The notes under the pieces: model-generated
The model's input: the letters and a program-made list of their open reading frames with translations, nothing else
Databases searched by the model: none
What the model was told of the DNA's origin: nothing
Source of the DNA: CAZGSV01 sp964528605
Lineage (GTDB): Bacteria > Armatimonadota > Zipacnadia > CAZGSV01
DNA: 7,411 nt
Reading direction: 5' to 3'
Assembly (NCBI GenBank): GCA_964528605.1
Contig: CAZGSV010000139.1
Coordinates: forward strand, 1-7,411
Shown here: in pieces, positions 1-5,426 of the stretch
Position numbering within the stretch: position 1 is the first letter of the stretch
Layout: every line of letters begins with the position of its first letter
Program-made: the position numbers and the translations under genes

Positions 1-413
1 ACCGCGCTCCATTCGGTTTCGTCCAGCCGGGCGACGGGCGCCGGCACCATGCGGTGCCCCCTGGACTCGAGGAAGCGGGCCATGCGGGTGGCGAGTTCCT
101 GGTCGCGGGTGATGAAGGTAGTGCCGGATTCTCCCGCGTCCACCTGCAACATGCCCTCCGCTATCAGGGTGGAGGAGGTGTCCTCACGGACTCCGATGGT
201 GGTGGCACCGGCCTGGCCCAGGGCCTGCAGCAACTCGGCGTACGGTTGCTGGGTTGCGGAGTGGAGCAACTGCACGTCTTCCCAGGGCACCACAATGGCC
301 ACCGTGTGGTTGGCCCGCTCCACGCGCGCGCGTCCGGCGCAGGCAACCACCGCGGCCAGCACGCCGAGCAGGACCCCCGCCCAGGCAATGCGTGAGAGCG
401 GGAGGATTCTCAT
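1..413 (-). CDS. DUF5693-like membrane-anchored protein, N-terminal part (runs off the left edge)
   Basis: The first 137 codons are present; the gene continues past base 1. It starts at an ATG whose ATGA overlaps the stop of the upstream gene, so translation is probably coupled. No strong ribosome binding site precedes it. Residues 8-24 are a hydrophobic segment after a basic start (MRILPLSR). It ends in V-V-A-C at 22-25, which fits a lipobox, so the protein is either lipid-modified at Cys25 or held by an N-terminal membrane helix. The soluble part begins with a beta strand (HTVAIVVPWEDV, 36-47), then a helix and the stretch LGQAGATTIGVREDTSSTL (65-83). This pattern of an 'LxxAGxTxxxVxEDTxxxL' segment after a 'VxxVxxxED' strand recalls DUF5693, a family of unknown function. 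The assignment is from memory of the family pattern. In that family's usual setting the gene can sit next to the pyruvyl transferase gene csaB, which would lie beyond the left edge here; that is a guess. Confidence 0.75.
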   Translation of the reverse strand, partial: MRILPLSRIAWAGVLLGVLAAVVACAGRARVERANHTVAIVVPWEDVQLLHSATQQPYAELLQALGQAGATTIGVREDTSSTLIAEGMLQVDAGESGTTFITRDQELATRMARFLESRGHRMVPAPVARLDETEWSA

Positions 414-1309
414 CGCAAGGAGGTCTCGAAAGACAGGGTTGTCCGATCGGGGGCGCGAAGATGGTTCTCGTGCCACAGAGAGACCGTGGTGAGCGGATCA
501 ACGCGATATCCCACGCCGACCTTACGGGTCTCTCCCCGTGGCGCGGCCTTGGGATGGTAGGTGGTGACGGAGGCAAAGGCGCTCCACAACCCCCACTGGC
601 CCTGCGCTCCCAGGTAGCCCGCGGTGGCTCGCTCGCCCAAAGGCTTGCCCGTAAGGTATTCGCCCGCGAGCACGCAGCCGGGGGTGCGGTAAGTTGCGTG
701 GCAGGCGAGCGCCTCCTTGCGCGTGTCGGGAGCGGCCGTGTCCGAGCAAAGGCTGATGCCGGCGAACCACTTCCCGCGGCGCCACTCCCCACGGGCGAAG
801 AGGTCAACGCGGTCGTCGGGCTGCACGGCCAGGTTCTGGACGGCGAGTTGCGTCTCCAGCCGGCCGAAGGTGTAGGAGATGCCGACGCCGTCACCGAAGG
901 CGTCCAACAGAGGGTTGGCCGTGACCGCCTCGTCCGAGGTGTCCACGTACTTGTCATACGCGGGTATGTCGGGCGAGCCGAAGGGGGAGTAGAAGCGCCC
1001 TGCCTGCGCGGTCGGGCCCGACTTGCCGAGCGGCGCGCGGTAGAAGAAGCGGTCGGTGCGCGAGCCCGAGGGCCCGGGGAAGTCGTACATGCAGTATGAC
1101 CACACTAGCGCCCGGTCGTTGGGCAGGAGGGCGATGAACCCTACCCGGCTGTCGCGGCCATAGCGGAACATCGGCTGTTGGCCCTTGGGCGCGGAAGTCC
1201 ACAACTGCAAGGTGCCGTCAATCCAGACGTCCTGCGCGGGCGCCTCGGATGCCGCTGACAGCAAGAGGGCCGCCCCGAGAACCAACCCCGCCGCGAGCGC
1301 GGCCCTCAA
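410..1309 (-). CDS. Exported protein, probable small outer-membrane beta-barrel (porin-like), function unknown
   Basis: I do not recognise a specific family. The chosen start is a TTG at 1309 that overlaps the prfB stop as TTGA and follows AGGAGA with a 5-base spacer. It yields 299 residues. The reading frame stays open further upstream inside prfB, but only this start puts the signal peptide at the terminus: MRAALAAGLVLGAALLLSA with an A-P-A signal peptidase I site, cut after residue 25. The mature part has no further membrane helix. It is rich in aromatic and Gly residues in alternating strand-like stretches (VGISYTFGRLETQLAVQNL, VDLFARGEWRRGKWFAGISL, WGLWSAFASVTTYH, RKVGVGYRVDPLTTVSLWHE). 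A segment AGRFYSPFGSPDI resembles the 'GRFxxPFG' element of phosphate-selective-porin-type barrels. Against a typical porin, the last residue is Arg and not Phe/Trp, and there are four cysteines, unusual in a barrel. Role and outer-membrane location are inferred. Confidence 0.78.
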   Translation of the reverse strand: MRAALAAGLVLGAALLLSAASEAPAQDVWIDGTLQLWTSAPKGQQPMFRYGRDSRVGFIALLPNDRALVWSYCMYDFPGPSGSRTDRFFYRAPLGKSGPTAQAGRFYSPFGSPDIPAYDKYVDTSDEAVTANPLLDAFGDGVGISYTFGRLETQLAVQNLAVQPDDRVDLFARGEWRRGKWFAGISLCSDTAAPDTRKEALACHATYRTPGCVLAGEYLTGKPLGERATAGYLGAQGQWGLWSAFASVTTYHPKAAPRGETRKVGVGYRVDPLTTVSLWHENHLRAPDRTTLSFETSLR

Positions 1310-2419
1310 TGATCTCTCCTCGCGGCTTTCTGTCTGAGGTAGGCCTGTAGGAAGGGGTCCAGCGCGCCCTCGAGCACGCCGTGTGCGTCGCCTACCTCTA
1401 CCTGTGTCCGATGGTCTTTCACCACGGTGTAGGGCTGCAGGAAGTAAGAGCGCATTTGGTTGCCCCAAGAGATGTCGGGGTGCTCACCCCTGAGTTGCGC
1501 CAACTGCTGCTCTCGCTGGCGCCTCTGCAGGTCGGCCAGTCTGGAGCGGAGAATGCGCATTGCCACCTCCCGGTTCTGATGCTGCGAGCGCTCGTTCTGG
1601 CATTGCACGACGATGCCGGTAGAAAGGTGTGTAATGCGCACGGCACTGTCGGTCTTGTTGACGTGCTGCCCGCCGGCGCCGCTGGAACGGAAGGTGTCAA
1701 TGTGCAGGTCGTCCGGGGTGATCTCCAGTTCCTTGGGCTCCTCAATCTCCGGCAGCACTTCCACGGAGGCAAAGGATGTGTGACGGCGGCGGTTGGCGTC
1801 AAATGGACTGATGCGCACCAGGCGGTGGATGCCGTTCTCGCCCTGGAGGTATCCGTAGGCGTAGGGGCCGCGAATCTCGGCGGTGGCGCTGGCGATTCCG
1901 GCCTCCTCGCCGACGGTCCGGTCTAGTATGCGCACCTCCATGCCGTGCCCCGTCGCCCAGCGCGTGTACATTCTGAGCAGCATTTCGGCCCAGTCTTGGG
2001 CGTCGGTGCCGCCGGCGCCGGAGTTGATGGTGAGCAAAGCGTTGTGGCGGTCATAGAGGCCCGAGAGCAGGGTCTGCGTCTGGAGGCGCTCGAACTCCGC
2101 CTCGAGTTCGGCCGCCTCCCCCTCGGCCTCGCGCGCCAGGCTTTCGTCCTTTTCGCTGAGGGCGAGTTGGAGCAGGTCTTCGAGCGCGGAGGCACGCTGC
2201 GAGAGGCTGCGCCAGGGCTGGAGGAGGTCCTTGAGGGCGGCCAGGCGCTGGAGGGTTTCCTGCGCCTGCTGGGGCTTGGACCAGAAGTCAGGCGCCGCGA
2301 CAGTCGCCTCCAATTGCGCTATCTGTGTTTCGACGGCGGGCAGGTCAAAGATGCTCCGCAGCCGACTCGGCTGCCTGGCGCAACTTGCCGGCGCGTTTGA
2401 GAAGTTCGTTGACGGTCAA
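1306..2419 (-). CDS. prfB: Peptide chain release factor 2 (RF2), made by programmed +1 frameshift
   Basis: RF2 recognises UGA and UAA in the ribosomal A site and triggers release of the finished peptide. The frame opens at TTG 2419, 10 bases after GGAGG, reads 24 codons (starting M-T-V-N-E-L-L-K) and meets an in-frame TGA after CTT. Slipping one base forward at CTT-TGA-C joins it to the 346-codon body, giving 370 residues; E. coli RF2 has 365. In the joined numbering the stop-codon-reading tripeptide SPF is at 204-206, and the peptidyl-hydrolysis loop SGAGGQHVN has GGQ at 249-251, almost exactly as in E. coli. The residue matching E. coli position 246 is Ser. The N-terminal helical domain (about 1-115) is followed by the typical GGTDAQDW and HRLVRISPF segments. 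The gene lies 29 bases behind secA, the same order as in Bacillus, and its stop overlaps the next start. Frameshifting should autoregulate RF2: low RF2 leaves the ribosome paused at UGA and favours slippage. Confidence 0.97.
1315..1320 (-). promoter_or_regulatory. Ribosome binding site for the TTG start at 1309
   Basis: AGGAGA sits five bases ahead of the TTG, inside the last codons of prfB. It decides the start of the exported protein: without it the open frame could be extended more than 50 codons into prfB, which would bury the signal peptide. Confidence 0.7.
2344..2357 (-). promoter_or_regulatory. prfB programmed +1 frameshift site
   Basis: On the minus strand the sequence reads GGAG CAT CTT TGA C. 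CTT is codon 24 and TGA would be codon 25. The SD-like GGAG is separated from CTT by exactly three bases, the spacing known to stimulate slippage in E. coli prfB, where the element is AGGGGG TAT CTT TGA C. Skipping the T at 2347 resumes at GAC (Asp25), in frame with the RF2 body. The codon order, spacing and C after TGA together leave little room for a sequencing error. Confidence 0.96.
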
Positions 2420-2429
2420 TGTTGGGGAA

Positions 2430-2449
2430 CCTCCGCGCGTTGCACGCGC
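2430..2449 (-). promoter_or_regulatory. Hairpin plus Shine-Dalgarno between secA and prfB
   Basis: Starting on the last base of the secA stop codon, GCGCGT-GCA-ACGCGC forms a six-base-pair stem with a three-base loop (2449-2435). GGAGG (2434-2430) follows directly, then a ten-base spacer to the prfB TTG. A ribosome terminating on secA would open the stem. This could tune or couple prfB translation. There is no U-run, so it is not a terminator. Seen in sequence; the role is inferred. Confidence 0.5.
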
Positions 2450-5298
2450 TACACCCGGGCTGCTTGCTCTGTCTGCATGCAGCACCGCTTGTACTTCTTG
2501 CCGCTGCCGCAAGGGCAGGGATCGTTTCTGCCCACCTTGGGCCCCTTGCGCACGGTGGTGACCGGCTTGGGCTCCTGTGGGCCTTGCCCTTCCAGGGTTC
2601 CCGTGCCTTCAGACCTAACGCGATAGGCGCTGCGCACGGTCTCCTTGGCAATCTGCACGCGGAACATCATGGAGATGGCTTCCTCGCGCACGCCGGCGAG
2701 GAGTTGGTCGAAGGCGTTGAAGGCCTCCTTGTGATAGGCCACGATGGGGTCAATCTGGGCGTAGGCGCGCAGGCCGATGCCCTCGCGCAGGAAGTCCATC
2801 GCCTCCAAATGGTCCACCCAGCGCGTGTCCACGACGCGCAGCAGCACCACGCGCTCGATCTGGCGCACGTTGTCCGCGCCCAGGGCCGCCTCCCGGTCCG
2901 CGTAGGCGCGGTGCAGGGCGTCCACCAGCAGCGCTTCCAGTTCCTCGTGCTTGCGGCACTCGGCCATCTGCTCGCGCGTGACGTACGCCTCAATGGGGAG
3001 GACCTTGCCGAGTTCGGTGAGGACCTGGCCCAGGTCCCAGTCGTCCGGGTGCAGTTCCTTGTCGGCATAGCGCCGCAGTTTCTCGTGCACGAGTTTCTCG
3101 CGCATATCGCGGAAGGTCTCGCTGAGGTCGGCCTTCTCGAGCACCTTGCGCCGCTCGCGGTAGATGAGGGAGCGCTGGTTGTCCATGACGTCGTCGTAGC
3201 GCAGGGTGTTGCGGCGCATCTCGAAGTTGTGGGCCTCGACCTTCTTCTGCGCACCCTCGATGCGGCGGCTGATGATACGGTAGGTGAGCGGCTCCTCTTC
3301 AGGCCAGGCGTTGTAGAGGAATCGTAGGCGTTCGGGCGCGAACAGCCGCATGAGTTCATCTTCGAGCGACAAGTAGAAACGGGAGGCGCCGGGGTCGCCT
3401 AAGCGGCCCGAGCGGCCGCGCAACTGGTTGTCAATGCGGCGAGCCTCGTGGCGCTCGGTGCCGATGATGTGCAGTCCGCCCAGGCGCTTGACCTGCTCCG
3501 CCTCGCGCTGCCTCTCTTCCTCGGTGCGTTCGGCATCGGGCGGCCCGCCGAGGATGATGTCCACGCCGCGGCCGGCCATGTTGGTGGCGATGGTGACCGC
3601 TCCCAGGCGGCCGGCGTAGGCGATGATGGCGGCTTCCTTGTCGTGGTACTTGGCGTTGAGGACGTTGTGGGCGACGCCCTCCGAGAGCACGCGCTTGACC
3701 GCCTGGAACGACTTGCCGTCTTGAGCGCTGGGGGAATAGATCAACTCCACGACCTCGTCGGCCATAGGATCGGCAGGCAAACCGGCGGCGCGTGCGATCG
3801 GCTTCAGCTGCGCCAAGGTGAGCGTGTCGGCCGGCCGGGCGAAGATCTCGAAGTACTTCTGCTTGTCTTCGTTGGAGACGCCGTTGGCCGTGCGCAGGCG
3901 CTTCTGGAGCGCGATCGCCAAGGCGGCCATCTGGAGCGGCTGCGGGGCCAGGCGGGCGCTGAGACGCTCGGAGACCTCGATGGAGCGGGTGCCCACCAGG
4001 ATGGGCCGCCCGGTGGCGTGCACCGACGCAATCTCGAGAGCGATGCTGCGGAGTTTAGACTCCTCCGTCTTCTGCACAACGTCGGGGAAGTCCCGGCGGA
4101 TGATGGGCTTGTAGGGCGGTATCACCACGACCGGCATGCCGTAGATTTTGACGAACTCGCCCTCTTCGGTTTTCGCGGTGCCCGTCATGCCCGACAGTTT
4201 CTGGTAGAGGCGGAAGTAGTTCTGGTAGGTGATGGTGGCGAGGGTCTGGGACTCTTCGCGGATGGGGACGCGCTCCTTGGCCTCGATAGCCTGGTGCAGG
4301 CCTTCGGCCCAGGTTCTGCCCGGCAGCGTGCGGCCAGTGAACTCGTCAACGATGACGACCTCGCCGTCCTTGACCAGGTAGTCCACGTCGCGCTTGTAGC
4401 AGTAGCGGGCGCGCAGGGCGGCGTTGACGTGGTGGGCTATCTCCAGGTTATCCGGGTCGGAGAGGTTCTCCAGCCCGAGAGCGCGCTCGACGTTGGTCTG
4501 CCCTTCCTCGGTGAGCATGGCGGTTTTGATTTTCTCGTCCACAGTGTAGTCGCGCTCGCGGGTGAGGGAGGCGACGACGCGGTCAACTTTTGCGTAGAGG
4601 TCGGTGGGCTTGGCGGCCTCGCCCGCGATAAGGAGGGGGACGCGCGCTTCGTCTATGAGCAGGCTGTCCACCTCGTCCACGATGCAGTAGTTGAGGCCGC
4701 GCTGCACTACCTCTTGCAGGCTGATGGCCATGTTGTCCCGGAGGTAGTCGAAGCCGAACTCGCTGTAGGTGCCGTAGGTGATGTCGGCTGCGTAGGCTTC
4801 GCGGCGGCGCGCGGGGTTCTTCTCGGTCTGCTGGAGCAGACCCACGGTGAGGCCGAGGAACTCATAGATGGGGCCCATCCACTCGCGGTCGCGCTTGGCC
4901 AGGTAGTCGTTATGGGTGGCGAGATGGACGCCCTTGCCGGTGAAGGCGTTGAGGCAGATGGGCATGGTGGCGACCAGGGTCTTACCTTCGCCGGTTCTCA
5001 TCTCGGCGATCTTGCCCTGGTGGAGCACGATGGCGCCCATTATCTGCACGTCGAAGGGACGCATGCCGACGGTGCGCCGGGCGACCTCGCGGACGACGGC
5101 GTAGACCTCGGGGAGGAGGTCGTCGAGCGCCTCTCCGTTTGCCAGCCGCTCCCGGAATTGGGGGCCCTTGGCGGCGAGCGCCTGGTCGGAGAGCGGCCCA
5201 ATCTCGGCCTCCAGGGCGTTCGCCCGGGCCACAACGGGTCGCAGGCGCGCGACTTGGCGCTCGTTGGAATCCACGAGTTGTTTCAGTAGACTTCCCAT
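2449..5298 (-). CDS. secA: Preprotein translocase ATPase SecA
   Basis: SecA is the cytosolic motor that pushes unfolded preproteins through SecYEG using ATP. The start chosen is ATG 5298 (MGSLLKQLVD), matching the usual SecA N-terminus; the open frame extends 24 codons further but is not conserved-looking. Product: 949 residues. NBD1 has Walker A in MRTGEGKT (GEGKT at 103-107) and Walker B DEVD at 208-211, followed by SLLIDEARVPLL. The signature TYGTYSEFGFDYLRDNM is at 174-190 and the SGMTGTAKTEE segment at about 369-379. NBD2 carries VLNAKYHDKEA, TIATNMAGRGVD and QLRGRSGRLGDPG. The scaffold/IRA1 region follows (DTRWVDHLEAMDFLREGI). The C-terminus ends in a zinc-binding tail, C-P-C at 928-930 and C-C at 939-940. 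An extra block of about 90 residues (about 451-540) interrupts NBD2 between SERLSARL and VAHNVLNAK, making the protein longer than E. coli SecA (901). The ribosome binding site is weak (GAAAG, four bases from ATG). First gene of the minus-strand operon. Confidence 0.98.
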   Translation of the reverse strand: MGSLLKQLVDSNERQVARLRPVVARANALEAEIGPLSDQALAAKGPQFRERLANGEALDDLLPEVYAVVREVARRTVGMRPFDVQIMGAIVLHQGKIAEMRTGEGKTLVATMPICLNAFTGKGVHLATHNDYLAKRDREWMGPIYEFLGLTVGLLQQTEKNPARRREAYAADITYGTYSEFGFDYLRDNMAISLQEVVQRGLNYCIVDEVDSLLIDEARVPLLIAGEAAKPTDLYAKVDRVVASLTRERDYTVDEKIKTAMLTEEGQTNVERALGLENLSDPDNLEIAHHVNAALRARYCYKRDVDYLVKDGEVVIVDEFTGRTLPGRTWAEGLHQAIEAKERVPIREESQTLATITYQNYFRLYQKLSGMTGTAKTEEGEFVKIYGMPVVVIPPYKPIIRRDFPDVVQKTEESKLRSIALEIASVHATGRPILVGTRSIEVSERLSARLAPQPLQMAALAIALQKRLRTANGVSNEDKQKYFEIFARPADTLTLAQLKPIARAAGLPADPMADEVVELIYSPSAQDGKSFQAVKRVLSEGVAHNVLNAKYHDKEAAIIAYAGRLGAVTIATNMAGRGVDIILGGPPDAERTEEERQREAEQVKRLGGLHIIGTERHEARRIDNQLRGRSGRLGDPGASRFYLSLEDELMRLFAPERLRFLYNAWPEEEPLTYRIISRRIEGAQKKVEAHNFEMRRNTLRYDDVMDNQRSLIYRERRKVLEKADLSETFRDMREKLVHEKLRRYADKELHPDDWDLGQVLTELGKVLPIEAYVTREQMAECRKHEELEALLVDALHRAYADREAALGADNVRQIERVVLLRVVDTRWVDHLEAMDFLREGIGLRAYAQIDPIVAYHKEAFNAFDQLLAGVREEAISMMFRVQIAKETVRSAYRVRSEGTGTLEGQGPQEPKPVTTVRKGPKVGRNDPCPCGSGKKYKRCCMQTEQAARV

Positions 5299-5322
5299 AG
5301 GACTTTCTCGGCGATCTTGCAG

Positions 5323-5346
5323 GCGCGCCGCGCTGAGGCGGCGCGC
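5323..5346 (-). promoter_or_regulatory. GC-rich hairpin in the secA leader
   Basis: A perfect nine-base-pair stem, GCGCGCCGC paired with GCGGCGCGC, encloses a six-base loop (5332-5337). It lies between the predicted transcription start (about 5354) and the secA ATG, ending 24 bases before it. No U-run follows in the secA direction, so it is not an ordinary terminator. It could protect the 5' end or influence the weak secA ribosome binding site. The structure is seen; the function is not. Confidence 0.4.
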
Positions 5347-5360
5347 GCCCAACCTGTTAG

Positions 5361-5389
5361 AGTATAACACACATCCGGCCCGCTCACAC
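5361..5389 (-). promoter_or_regulatory. Candidate sigma-70-type promoter for the secA operon
   Basis: On the minus strand TGTTATACT gives an extended -10 (TG, one base, TATACT at 5366-5361; five of six to TATAAT). The hexamer 17 bases upstream (5389-5384, GTGTGA) matches TTGACA at only three positions. The tract is conspicuously AT-rich in a GC-rich gap. The predicted start at about 5354 leaves a leader of roughly 56 bases. Inferred from sequence alone. Confidence 0.5.
5363..5368 (+). promoter_or_regulatory. Candidate -10 element for rqcH, sharing the secA -10
   Basis: TATAAC on the plus strand matches five of six bases of TATAAT and overlaps the minus-strand TATACT. No recognisable -35 lies 16-18 bases upstream (the region is GCGC-rich) and there is no extended TG. 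It is therefore weaker than its minus-strand counterpart. It is listed because no other AT-rich tract exists between the two genes. Confidence 0.3.
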
Positions 5390-5400
5390 TCCCGTGAGCG
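5381..5400. repeat. Perfect 7-6-7 inverted repeat between secA and rqcH
   Basis: CGCTCAC (5381-5387) and GTGAGCG (5394-5400) are exact inverted copies around a six-base centre, ACTCCC. The left arm overlaps the candidate -35 region of the secA promoter, so a repressor bound here would block it. In rqcH RNA the same arms could form a hairpin that would hide the upstream GTG at 5394. It could be an operator for a dimeric regulator; no regulator gene is in view. Confidence 0.45.
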
Positions 5401-5426
5401 AGGACGAAAGCGGGGCGGGTAGGCGA

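Noticed and set aside
417..424. A perfect AAGGAGGT on the plus strand
   Set aside because: It looks like a strong ribosome binding site but no supportable gene follows it on that strand. It lies inside the minus-strand barrel-like gene and is likely chance.
254..1099. A 281-codon plus-strand open frame and a 257-codon minus-strand frame over the left genes
   Set aside because: Both conflict with the signal-peptide protein and the DUF5693-like gene, which have coupled starts and sensible protein features. The shadows are rich in Arg, Pro and Gly with no domain.
1306..2313. RF2 as a 335-residue protein starting at TTG 2313
   Set aside because: No ribosome binding site precedes it, and the full frameshift signal plus a 24-codon leader with its own GGAGG lies just upstream.
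3448..5289. A 613-codon open frame on the plus strand opposite secA
   Set aside because: It is the antisense shadow of a certain secA in GC-rich DNA, where reverse frames stay open. Its translation is low-complexity (rich in Gly, Val, Leu, Ala, Asp, His) with no recognisable domain, and it lies wholly inside secA.
5299..5360. A SecM-like arrest-peptide ORF upstream of secA
   Set aside because: The leader is only about 56 bases. The only frame that reads through it is continuous with secA itself, and no arrest motif is visible.
5299..5370. Upstream GTG start for secA adding 24 residues
   Set aside because: That GTG overlaps the predicted -10 and would lie upstream of the transcription start. 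The added residues are Arg/Leu-rich and unlike SecA N-termini, whereas MGSLLKQL fits the family.
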